From NCBI RefSeq assembly GCF_050563525.1, contig NZ_JBNXUN010000009.1, positions 62,001 through 126,000 on the forward strand: 64,000 nt of DNA. Reading direction: 5' to 3'. A program made the translations under genes and the position numbers. A model generated the notes under the pieces. The model had not been told where the DNA came from, did not search any database, and saw only the letters and a program-made list of their open reading frames with translations. The DNA is from Falsiroseomonas sp050563525 (GTDB lineage: Bacteria; Pseudomonadota; Alphaproteobacteria; Acetobacterales; Acetobacteraceae). The first letter of the stretch is position 1; each line of letters opens with the position of its first letter. Positions 42,337 through 50,591 of the stretch are shown in pieces.

Positions 42337-45300
42337 CTACAATTCCGTGACATCCGCGACGCCGGGCAGCACCTTCATCGCCTGCATCAGCCGGGGGGAG
42401 ACGTTGAAGCGGCCAGGCAGCGCGACCTCCACCTCCTGCCCAGGCCCGGTGATGGACACCACCCGCACCTCGCCACGTCCCTTGCCCTCCCGCGCCAGCA
42501 GGCCCCGGATGTGCTCAACGGCAGCGGTCTGATCGAGCCAGAGGCGGATGCCCTGCCCCATGCCCTGCGCCACCTTCTCCAGCGGCTCCAGTTCCTGCGC
42601 CGTCAGCCGCACCGTGTCGCCATCCAGTCGCACTTCGGTGGTCACCAGCAGTGCGGTGCCCTCGACCAGCATGCCGTCCGCGCGCGCCAGGCTTTCGCTG
42701 AAGAAGGTCACCTCGAAGCTGCCCTCGGCGTCGGAGAAGCGCACCCAGGCCATCTTGTTGCCGGACTTGGTGCGGCCGGACTTCACCGCGACCACGGTGC
42801 CCGCCAGCTTCATGCGGCCCGACCCGCCGCGGGCCCGTTCCTCGATGCGGGAGGACGGCACGGCGCCGAGCTTGCCGAGCACGCGGCGGTAGGTGTCCAG
42901 CGGATGCGCGGAGAGGTGGAAGCCGACGGCCTCCGCCTCGAAGGACAGTTTCTCCAGCCCCGGCCAGTCCTGCGCCTCCGCCAGGCGCAGCGGCGGCGGC
43001 GCGGTCTCGGCGCCGAACATGTCTCGCGTCGGGTTGCTGCGGCGTTCCGCGGCTTCCTGCGCGGCGCGCAGCACCGCCTCCGCGCCCTGCACCATGCGCG
43101 CGCGGTTGGGCTCCAGCGCGTCGAAGGCGCCGGCCTTGGCCAGGTTCTCGAGCTGCATCTTGTTCAGCAGCTTCGGATCGACACGCCCGGCGAAATCCGA
43201 CAGCGATGCGAAGGGCGCCCCGCGGGCCGCGACCAGTTCCTTCATCGCGGCGAGGCCTACTCGCTTCACGGCCGCCAGCGCGAAGCGGATGGCGGGCGTG
43301 CCGTCCTCCTTCGCCTCGATGCTGAACTCCGCGTCGCTGCGGTTGATGTCGGGCGGCAGCACGGCAATGCCGAGCCGCGACGCTTCCTGCATGTGGCCCG
43401 CCAGCTTGTCCGTATTGCCGAGGTCGAGCGACATCGACGCCGCGAGGAACGCCACCGGATGGTTCGCCTTCAGCCAGGCGGTCTGGTAGCTGACCAGCGC
43501 GTAGGCGGCCGCGTGCGACTTGTTGAAGCCGTATTCGGCGAACTTCTCCATCAGGTCGAAGATTTCGCCAGCCTTCGCCTCCGGCACGCCGTTCGCGGTC
43601 GCGCCGTCGACGAAGATCTTGCGCTGCGCCTCCATCTCGGAGCGGATCTTCTTGCCCATGGCGCGGCGCAGCAGGTCCGCGGTGCCGAGCGAGTATCCCG
43701 CCAGTTCCTGCGCGATCTGCATCACCTGTTCCTGGTAGACCAGGATGCCGTAGGTCTCGCCGACGATCGCGGCCATCTTCGGATGCGGCGCTTCCCACTT
43801 CTCGCCGTGCTTGCGCTGGCAATAGGCGGGGATGTTCGCCATCGGGCCCGGCCGGTACAGCGACACCGCGGCGATCAGATCCTCGAAGCGGTCCGGCCGC
43901 ATCATGCGCAGGCATTCGCGCATGCCCTGGCCTTCGAACTGGAACACCCCGGCGGCATCGCCCTTCGCCAGCATGGCGTAGGTCTTCGCATCGTCCAGCG
44001 GCAGGGTCTCGAGATCGATCGTGATCCCCTGCCGCGCCAGCAACTGAACGGCGCGTTGCAGCACCGTCAGCGTCTTCAGCCCGAGGAAGTCGAACTTCAC
44101 CAGGCTCGCCTGCTCGACATACTTCATCGAGTACTGCGTGATCAGCGTCTCGCTGCGCGGGTCGCGGTACAGCGGCACGATGTCGACCAGCGGCCGCTGC
44201 CCGATAACGACGCCGGCGGCGTGGGTGGAGGCATTGCGGTACAGCCCCTCCAACTCCTGCGCCACTTCCAGCAGTCGGTGCACCTGTTCGTCGCTGCGCT
44301 GCATCTCCTGCAGCTTCGGCTCGCCGGCGATGGCCTGACCCAGCGTCACGGGCTTCGCCGGGTTGAACGGGATCAGGCTGGCGATGCGGTCCACCTGGCC
44401 GTAGGGCAGGCCCATGACGCGGCCGACATCGCGTACCGCCGCCTTGGCCTGCAGCTTGCCGAAGGTGATGATCTGCGCGACGCGGTCGGCGCCATATTCG
44501 CGGCGAACATAGTCGATCACCTCGTCCCGCCGGTCCTGGCAGAAGTCGATGTCGAAGTCCGGCATGGACACACGCTCGGGGTTCAGGAACCGCTCGAACA
44601 GCAAGCCCCAGCGCATCGGGTCGAGGTCGGTGATCAGCAGCGCCCAGGCGGCGACGGAACCCGCACCCGAACCGCGTCCCGGCCCGACTGGGATGCCCTG
44701 CGCCTTGGCCCATTGGATGAAGTCGGCGACGATCAGGAAGTAGCCGGAGAAGCCCATCTTCTCTATGACGGACAGCTCATAGGCAAGCCGTTCGCGGTAG
44801 GGCGCTCGCGCCGCGTCATCCAGCTTGAGCACGTCGAGCCGCCCCTCCAGCCCCTGCTTCGCCATGGCGAAGACCGTCTCGGCCTCCGTCATGCCCGGCG
44901 AGACCTTGGGGCAGATTGGCAGTTCGGGCTTCTTCGATTCCGCCATCACGGCGCAGCGCCGCGCGATCGCCAGCGTGTTGTCGCAGGCCTCCGGCAGGTC
45001 GGCGAACAGCGCCCGCATGGCCTCCGCCGATTTGAAGAAATGCTCCGCGGTGACGCGGCGCCGGTCGGTCTCGGCGATGACGCGGCTTTCGGCGATGCAG
45101 AGCAGCGCGTCGTGGGCTGCGTGCATCCCGGCCTCGGCGAAGTACACGTCGTTGGTCGCGACGATGGGCAGCCCGGCCTGGTCGGCCAGGGCCAGCAGGC
45201 CGGCCTCGATCATCTTCTCCCCGGGCAGCCCGTGGCGCTGCAATTCTACCACGAGGTCATCCGGCCCGAAGATGTCCCGAAGCTGCCGCAGCAGCTTCGC

Positions 45301-45774
45301 CGCCGCATCCCGCCGCCCCTCCGACAGCAGCCGGCCGAGCGGACCCGGGGTGCCGCCGGTCAGCAGGATGATCCCGGCGCGATGCCGGTCCAGCGTATCC
45401 AGCGACAGGCAGGGCAGGCCGGAGATGTCGCTGCCGAGAAATCCCGCGGAGGACAGCCTTTGCAGGTTGTCCAGCCCCTGCGCATCCCGCGCCAGCGCCA
45501 CGATCGGGTCCGGCCGGAAGCGCGCCGGGTCGCCGCCGCGCCCCGATTCGTCCGTGACCGCGCGCCCGAGGAACAACTGGCAGCCGAGAATGGGCTGCAC
45601 CCCCTTCCCAGTGCAGGCCTGGGAAAATTCCAGCGCCCCGAACAGGTTGCCCGAATCGGTCAGCGCCACCGCCGGCATCCCGGCCGCTCGCGCCAGCGCC
45701 GGCAGCTTGTCCGCCTTGATGGCGCCTTCGCTGAGGGAATAGGCGGAGTGGGTGTGCAGATGGATGAAGGACAA
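42337..45774 (-). CDS. dnaE: DNA polymerase III alpha subunit
   Basis: DnaE is the replicative polymerase. The 1145-residue protein has the PHP domain (HLHTHSAYSLSEGAIK) and the C-family palm with GPGRGSGAGSVAAW and the catalytic PDFDIDF near residue 400. ILVYQEQVMQIAQ, the helix-hairpin-helix region and an OB-fold near residue 1000 follow. The start is TTG at 45772-45774 with GGGAG 7 bases upstream; no ATG or GTG gives the conserved N-terminus. In relatives it neighbours lolD; here about 3 kb of glycan-type and other genes lie between them. An additional imuC-type DnaE2 was not seen. Confidence 0.96.
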   Translation of the reverse strand: MSFIHLHTHSAYSLSEGAIKADKLPALARAAGMPAVALTDSGNLFGALEFSQACTGKGVQPILGCQLFLGRAVTDESGRGGDPARFRPDPIVALARDAQGLDNLQRLSSAGFLGSDISGLPCLSLDTLDRHRAGIILLTGGTPGPLGRLLSEGRRDAAAKLLRQLRDIFGPDDLVVELQRHGLPGEKMIEAGLLALADQAGLPIVATNDVYFAEAGMHAAHDALLCIAESRVIAETDRRRVTAEHFFKSAEAMRALFADLPEACDNTLAIARRCAVMAESKKPELPICPKVSPGMTEAETVFAMAKQGLEGRLDVLKLDDAARAPYRERLAYELSVIEKMGFSGYFLIVADFIQWAKAQGIPVGPGRGSGAGSVAAWALLITDLDPMRWGLLFERFLNPERVSMPDFDIDFCQDRRDEVIDYVRREYGADRVAQIITFGKLQAKAAVRDVGRVMGLPYGQVDRIASLIPFNPAKPVTLGQAIAGEPKLQEMQRSDEQVHRLLEVAQELEGLYRNASTHAAGVVIGQRPLVDIVPLYRDPRSETLITQYSMKYVEQASLVKFDFLGLKTLTVLQRAVQLLARQGITIDLETLPLDDAKTYAMLAKGDAAGVFQFEGQGMRECLRMMRPDRFEDLIAAVSLYRPGPMANIPAYCQRKHGEKWEAPHPKMAAIVGETYGILVYQEQVMQIAQELAGYSLGTADLLRRAMGKKIRSEMEAQRKIFVDGATANGVPEAKAGEIFDLMEKFAEYGFNKSHAAAYALVSYQTAWLKANHPVAFLAASMSLDLGNTDKLAGHMQEASRLGIAVLPPDINRSDAEFSIEAKEDGTPAIRFALAAVKRVGLAAMKELVAARGAPFASLSDFAGRVDPKLLNKMQLENLAKAGAFDALEPNRARMVQGAEAVLRAAQEAAERRSNPTRDMFGAETAPPPLRLAEAQDWPGLEKLSFEAEAVGFHLSAHPLDTYRRVLGKLGAVPSSRIEERARGGSGRMKLAGTVVAVKSGRTKSGNKMAWVRFSDAEGSFEVTFFSESLARADGMLVEGTALLVTTEVRLDGDTVRLTAQELEPLEKVAQGMGQGIRLWLDQTAAVEHIRGLLAREGKGRGEVRVVSITGPGQEVEVALPGRFNVSPRLMQAMKVLPGVADVTEL

Positions 45775-45956
45775 GTCGGCGCTCCCGGATCGGATTGCAG
45801 TCTAGCCGCCAGACCGCGCCGCCACCATCGGATCGCAAGCCGCAGCGCCGGGTCGCATCGTCGCGCGCCTCACTCGGTTCGGCCCCGGTTGCCGGCGAAG
45901 GACCGTGGCGCGGCCGGCTTCAGGCATCCGCGACTCCCGTGTCCTCCAGCGTGCCT

Positions 45957-46829
45957 TCAGGCCGCAACCGCCACCGAAGGCTGCGCCAGCGGCAGCAGGG
46001 CGTCGGGCCCGATCGGCATGCCGGATTCGGTCCCTTCCAGCACCGCCGCCATCTCCGCCGCGCTGCCGGTCCAGACATCGTGCGGCAGCAGGTGGAAGCG
46101 GTAGCGCGGGTCGGTCAGCGGCAGCAGGTCGATATCGGCACGCCGGCGCGGATGGTACATGCCGAGGATCGGCAGGTGGATTGTCTCCGCCTCGGACAGC
46201 CAGCAGGCCAGCCAGGAGAAGGTGCTGACGGATGCAACCAGGTGCCGGGCCGCGCGCAGCGCCGCGAAGTCCTCCATCGGGCCCTGGCTCGGCACGAAGG
46301 TCGCGGCCGGGAACTGCGCCCGCAGCGCCTGGGAATAGGCATCCTCGCCAAGCTGGCCGAGGAAGACAGGCGACAGGCCAGTTTCCGCCACCAGGCGGCG
46401 ATACAGCGCGATGGGCACCGGCCGGTAGTCCTTGTGCACCCCACCGAGGATCTCGGCGCCCCGCACGCTGATCACAAGGCTGCCTTCCGGAAAGCGCAGC
46501 GGCTGCGTCGACGGCGAACGGAACACCTGGCGTGCCGCCGCGACCTCGCCCAGGTATTCCATGCGCATCCCGAGCGCCGTCGTCTCGATCCCCTGCACCA
46601 GGCCGCTGCGCACCAGGTAGGCCAGGCGCTCCAACTCCACCCGGTTGCCGGCAACCTTCACATGGCGGGCGGGCAGCGGCAGGCTCGGAAGGTGGATGCC
46701 CCATTGCAGCAGGCTCTTGCCCGTCAGCTGCATCTCCGGGATGCGGCGCAGGATGGCGCGCGCCAGCAGATGCTCGAACATGCAGTTGCCGAGGCCGCCA
46801 GCCAGTTGCTGGCTGAGGATGGGTGTCAC
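45957..46829 (-). CDS. GT11-like glycosyltransferase (fucosyltransferase-type motifs)
   Basis: The 290-residue protein has LAGGLGNCMFEHLLARAIL near its N-terminus, which matches the GGLGNQMFQYA signature of alpha-1,2-fucosyltransferases (GT11). VASVSTFSWLACWLSEA near residue 220 matches the SSFSWW motif of that family. VISVRGAEILGG replaces the usual HxRxGD nucleotide-binding motif and lacks its His, so activity or donor may differ. The start at GTG 46829 has AGGGGAAG 8 bases upstream; an ATG at 46883 is possible but lacks one. It is divergent from the methyltransferase at 46901 and lies upstream of dnaE on the same strand. Confidence 0.65.
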   Translation of the reverse strand: MTPILSQQLAGGLGNCMFEHLLARAILRRIPEMQLTGKSLLQWGIHLPSLPLPARHVKVAGNRVELERLAYLVRSGLVQGIETTALGMRMEYLGEVAAARQVFRSPSTQPLRFPEGSLVISVRGAEILGGVHKDYRPVPIALYRRLVAETGLSPVFLGQLGEDAYSQALRAQFPAATFVPSQGPMEDFAALRAARHLVASVSTFSWLACWLSEAETIHLPILGMYHPRRRADIDLLPLTDPRYRFHLLPHDVWTGSAAEMAAVLEGTESGMPIGPDALLPLAQPSVAVAA

Positions 46830-46900
46830 GCTGCAGGCTTCCCCTGGCCTGCCCCGGGGAAGGTCCGTATCATCAACTTGCATCCGCCGAGGCCCGCCTG

Positions 46901-47542
46901 ATGAAACTGCATACCTATCTCACCCCGGACGGTAAATTCGACTACGAGAAGTACAGGTCGGTGCAGGAGGCCGGCAACCGCCGCAAGCTGCATGCCCATT
47001 GGGTGCACCGGCAGACCATCGGCTTCCTGTCCAACTGGCTGCGTGACCACATCGACCCGCTGCGCTTCGGCCTGTGCCACGGCACCCGTCGCGGCTACGA
47101 ACAGGTGTGGATGCGCGAACAGCTGGGCATCAAGGTGATCGGCACCGAGATCAGCCCGACAGCCAAGGATTTCCCCCATACCATCCAGTGGGACTTCCAC
47201 GAAACAAAGCCGGAATGGCTGGAATCCGTGGATTTCATTTATAGTAATTCCTACGATCACAGCTACGACCCGGAGAAATGCTTCGCCGCCTGGGCTTCGT
47301 GCCTGCGGGTCGGCGGTGTGATGCTGCTTGAGCATACCGACCAGAACGCCCCGAAGGCGGTGACGGAACTCGACCCCTTCGGCGCGGAGCGGGACGAACT
47401 GGTGGCGCTGCTCAACCGGATCGGCGGCGCGCAGTTCGGGGTGCGGGAAGTAATCGGCACCTTCCCTTTCACCCCCGCCGCGCATCTGAAGGACCTGCAC
47501 TTCATCATCGTCGAGAAGCGCCAGCGCATGGATGGGCGCTGA
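46901..47542 (+). CDS. SAM-dependent methyltransferase-like protein
   Basis: The 213-residue protein resembles a class I methyltransferase. GLCHGTRRGYEQVW stands in the place of motif I, VIGTEISPTAKDFP carries the acidic end of strand 2, and SVDFIYSNSYDHSYDPEKC followed by RVGGVMLLEHTD matches motifs III-IV. The Gly-rich loop is atypical, so activity is uncertain. An N-terminal helical region of about 50 residues precedes the core. It lies 2 bases upstream of a second methyltransferase gene on the same strand, and the two are likely cotranscribed. Confidence 0.7.
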   Translation: MKLHTYLTPDGKFDYEKYRSVQEAGNRRKLHAHWVHRQTIGFLSNWLRDHIDPLRFGLCHGTRRGYEQVWMREQLGIKVIGTEISPTAKDFPHTIQWDFHETKPEWLESVDFIYSNSYDHSYDPEKCFAAWASCLRVGGVMLLEHTDQNAPKAVTELDPFGAERDELVALLNRIGGAQFGVREVIGTFPFTPAAHLKDLHFIIVEKRQRMDGR

Positions 47543-47544
47543 AG

Positions 47545-48180
47545 ATGGCGCGACAGGACACCCTGGATGCGATCGGCATCCGGCACGGGACGGACAAGTC
47601 GAGCCGCAACCACGGCTACCTGCCGATCTATGACCGGGAACTGTCGGCCATCCGGGCCCAGCCCGTGACCCTGCTCGAGATCGGGGTATTCGGCGGATCG
47701 AGCCTGCGGATGTGGCAGGAGTATTTCCCGCAGGGACGAATCCTTGGCGTGGACCGGGATTCGTCCGCCCTCGCCCATGCCGGCGACCGGACCCAGGTCC
47801 TGCTGGCGGATCAGTCCGACCCGGAGGGGCTGCGGAAGGTCGTGGCGCCGCATGGGCCCTTCGACGTGGTGATCGACGATGGATCCCACATCTGGGCGCA
47901 TCAGATCGCAAGCCTGCGCAGCCTTCTGGCACTGGTGCGGCCCGGCGGCTGCTACATCCTTGAGGATTTGCACACGAGCTACGGCCGCTGGGCGCCGAAA
48001 TACCGCGGCGAGGGTGGCGAGACCGGTGCGGCCTTTGCGCTGCGCGTTGCCGAACGCGTGATCGCCTCCAACGCGATGACGCCACCGGAGCCGGACGACC
48101 CGTTCCTGCGGGATGCCCCCAATCTGCTGGAAAGCGTGCTGTTCGCCCAGCGCTGCGCGATCTTCCGGCGCAAGGCCTGA
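47545..48180 (+). CDS. Class I SAM-dependent methyltransferase
   Basis: The 211-residue protein begins with an element GIRHGTDKSSRNHGYLPIY found in small-molecule and sugar O-methyltransferases of the MycE/TylE type. It then has the SAM-binding loop LLEIGVFGGSSLRMW, GVDRDSSAL, the metal-binding-like VVIDDGSHIWAHQI and CYILEDLHTSY. These fit a metal-dependent sugar methyltransferase. It shares its last base with the ATG of the deaminase gene, so the three plus-strand genes from 46901 form one unit. A role in decorating the glycan is inferred from context. Confidence 0.78.
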   Translation: MARQDTLDAIGIRHGTDKSSRNHGYLPIYDRELSAIRAQPVTLLEIGVFGGSSLRMWQEYFPQGRILGVDRDSSALAHAGDRTQVLLADQSDPEGLRKVVAPHGPFDVVIDDGSHIWAHQIASLRSLLALVRPGGCYILEDLHTSYGRWAPKYRGEGGETGAAFALRVAERVIASNAMTPPEPDDPFLRDAPNLLESVLFAQRCAIFRRKA

Positions 48181-48653
48181 TGTCGCCCGACACAACGGAC
48201 CGCCTGCTGCGCCGCGCCATCGCGCTTGCCGCCGGAAGCCGCGCCGCGGGGCAGCATCCCTTCGCCGCGCTGCTGGTGGACCAGGACGGCAAGGTGCTGC
48301 TGGAACAGGGCAACGGGTTTCACCCGCATGGCGACGGAACCGGCCATGCGGAGCGGTTAATCGCCACCCGCGCCTGCGTCGAATTTTCGCCGGGAATTCG
48401 TGTCGCCGCGACGCTCGTCAGCAGCGCGGAGCCCTGCGCCATGTGCGCCGGCGCGATCTACTGGGCCGGCATCGGCCGCGTCGTCTACGGCCTGTCCGAG
48501 CACCGCCTGAAGGCGCTGATCGGCCCACACCCCGAGAACCTGACGCTGGACCTGCCCTGCCGCCAGGTCTTCGCCGCCGGGCAGCGCCGCATTGACGTGG
48601 TTGGCCCGCTGCTGGAGGACGAGGCCGAGGCGCCGCATCGCGGCTTTTGGTAG
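48180..48653 (+). CDS. Nucleoside deaminase (CDA fold)
   Basis: The 157-residue protein has the zinc-binding motifs of the cytidine/guanine deaminase superfamily: GHAERLIATRA (ligand His and catalytic Glu) and AEPCAMCAGAIYWAG (two Cys ligands). The tail YGLSEHRLKALIG and the length agree with guanine-deaminase-like or tRNA-adenosine-deaminase-like proteins. The C-terminal PHRGFW resembles members that act on free nucleobases. The exact substrate is not determined. It overlaps the upstream methyltransferase gene by 1 base and converges with lolD 7 bases away. Confidence 0.88.
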   Translation: MSPDTTDRLLRRAIALAAGSRAAGQHPFAALLVDQDGKVLLEQGNGFHPHGDGTGHAERLIATRACVEFSPGIRVAATLVSSAEPCAMCAGAIYWAGIGRVVYGLSEHRLKALIGPHPENLTLDLPCRQVFAAGQRRIDVVGPLLEDEAEAPHRGFW

Positions 48654-48660
48654 CCGCGCA

Positions 48661-49344
48661 TCAGTCCGCGACCACGCGGCCATCCCTCAGCGTCACCACC
48701 CGGTCCATGCGGCGCGCCAGGTCCGGGTTGTGCGTCGCGATCAGCGCCGCCATCCCCTGCCCGCGCACCGCCTCCAGCAGTTCCGCGAAGACGCGATCGG
48801 CGGTGGCGACATCAAGGTTGCCGGTCGGCTCGTCCGCCAGCAGCACGCGCGGCTTGTTGGCCAGGGCACGGGCGATGGCAACGCGCTGCTGCTCGCCGCC
48901 CGAGAGCTTGCCTGGCCGGTGCTGCTCCCGCCCCTGGAGCCCGAAATCGGCCAGCAGCGACCGCGCCCGCGCCTCGGCATCCGTCTTCGCCACGCCCGCG
49001 GCCATCTGCGGCAGCGCGATATTCTCGATGGCGGAGAATTCCGGCAGCAGATGGTGGAACTGGTAGACGAAGCCGATACCGCCGCGGCGGATCGCGGTGC
49101 GCGCATCGTCGCCCAGCGTACCCACCGGTTTGCCGGCGAAGAAGACCTCCCCACCATCCGGGCGCTCCAGCAGCCCCGCCAAGTGCAGCAGTGTGGATTT
49201 TCCGGTGCCGGAGGGGGCCACCAGCGCCACGATCTCGCCGGCCACCAGGGTCAGGTCCGCGCCGGTCAGCACGGCAAGCTCGCCCGCCTCGGTGCGGAAC
49301 TTCCGCACCACGGCGCGCAGTTCCAGCGGCGCGGCGTTACTCAT
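48661..49344 (-). CDS. lolD: Lipoprotein-releasing ABC transporter ATPase LolD
   Basis: LolD powers release of lipoproteins from the inner membrane to LolA. The 227-residue protein has Walker A APSGTGKSTLL, the signature LSGGEQQRVAIARAL, Walker B VLLADEPTGNLD and a His switch in IATHNPDL. GFVYQFHHLLPEFSAIEN is the Lol-type Q-loop. It overlaps lolC by 8 bases on the same strand. Confidence 0.96.
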   Translation of the reverse strand: MSNAAPLELRAVVRKFRTEAGELAVLTGADLTLVAGEIVALVAPSGTGKSTLLHLAGLLERPDGGEVFFAGKPVGTLGDDARTAIRRGGIGFVYQFHHLLPEFSAIENIALPQMAAGVAKTDAEARARSLLADFGLQGREQHRPGKLSGGEQQRVAIARALANKPRVLLADEPTGNLDVATADRVFAELLEAVRGQGMAALIATHNPDLARRMDRVVTLRDGRVVAD

Positions 49345-50587
49345 TGCGCAGCGCCACCACCGGGTCGGTCTTGGCCGCGCGCCAGCTTGGATAGATCGTG
49401 GCCAGCAGCGACAGGCCGAGGCCCATGCCGACCACCTGCATGACCTCCTTCGGGTCGACCACGGCCGGCAGCCGCGTCAGGAAATAGACCTCGGCGTTGA
49501 ACAACTCGGTGCCCGACAGCGCCTGGATCGCCTGGCGGATGGACTCGATATTCAGGCAGAACAACAGCCCTACGGTGAAGCCGATCAGCGTGCCGAGCAC
49601 GCCGACGCTGGCGCCGCACAACAGGAAGATGCGCAGGATGGACCCGCTGGTGGCGCCCACAGTCCGTAGCACCGCGATATCCCGCCCCTTGTCCTTCACC
49701 AGCATGATGAGGGAGCTGACGATGTTGAACGCCGCCACGACGATGATCAGCGTCAGGATCAGGAACATCACGTTGCGTTCCACCTGCACCGCCGCGAAGA
49801 AGCTGGAGTTCGCGTCCTGCCAATCGACGATCCGCACGGGCCTGTCGCCGAGCTCCGCGCGGATCGCCCGGGTCACGGCGCGGACGCCTGTGGGGTCCTG
49901 CACGAAGACCTCGATCTGGCTCGCCGCGTCGCCGGTCTGGAAGAACACCTGCGCCGCCGACATCGGCAGGAAGACGAAGCTGCTGTCGTATTCCTGCATG
50001 CCCACTTCGAACAACGCCACCACGGAATAGGCGCGCACCCGCGGCACCGTGCCGAACACCGTGGTGCGCCCCTGCGGCGAGACCAGCGTCAGCTTGTCTC
50101 CCACCGTGATCCGCAGGCGCTGCGCCAGGCGCGTGCCGATGATGATGGCGTCCTCGCCCTCGAACCGCTCCAGCGACCCGGCCATGATGTTCTGGGCTAC
50201 CAGCCCCCGCGCGCGCAGGTCTTCCGGCCGGACCCCCCGCGCAAGCCCGCCCGAGGCGCCGCCCTGCTCACTGGTCAGCAAGACCTGCCCTTCGACGATG
50301 GGCGTAGCCGACACCACGCCCGGCAGCGCCCGGATGCGCCCGGCGATCGCGTCGTAGTCGCTCAGCGGCCGCTCGATCCCGTGCACGCCAAGGTGCCCGT
50401 TCAGGCCGAGGATGCGGCCCAGCAACTCGATCCGGAAGCCGTTCATCACCGACATCACGATGATCAGCGTGGCGACACCGAGCGCTATGCCGACCAGGGA
50501 GAAGATCGCGATGACCGAGACGAAGCGCTCCCCCTTGCGGGCGCGCAGATAGCGGAAGGCGATGGCGCGTTCGAAGGCGTTGAACAT
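49337..50587 (-). CDS. lolC: Lipoprotein-releasing permease LolC/E
   Basis: The 416-residue membrane protein has one N-terminal helix (FSLVGIALGVATLIIVMSVM), a large periplasmic MacB-type domain of about 220 residues and three C-terminal helices of the FtsX fold. It begins MFNAFERAIAFRYLRARKGE, a Lol family start. Alphaproteobacteria use a single permease in place of LolC plus LolE, and only one copy is seen here. The ATG at 50587 is 4 bases after the proS stop; an in-frame start at 50617 would overlap proS. Confidence 0.94.
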   Translation of the reverse strand: MFNAFERAIAFRYLRARKGERFVSVIAIFSLVGIALGVATLIIVMSVMNGFRIELLGRILGLNGHLGVHGIERPLSDYDAIAGRIRALPGVVSATPIVEGQVLLTSEQGGASGGLARGVRPEDLRARGLVAQNIMAGSLERFEGEDAIIIGTRLAQRLRITVGDKLTLVSPQGRTTVFGTVPRVRAYSVVALFEVGMQEYDSSFVFLPMSAAQVFFQTGDAASQIEVFVQDPTGVRAVTRAIRAELGDRPVRIVDWQDANSSFFAAVQVERNVMFLILTLIIVVAAFNIVSSLIMLVKDKGRDIAVLRTVGATSGSILRIFLLCGASVGVLGTLIGFTVGLLFCLNIESIRQAIQALSGTELFNAEVYFLTRLPAVVDPKEVMQVVGMGLGLSLLATIYPSWRAAKTDPVVALRNE

Positions 50588-50591
50588 GCGT

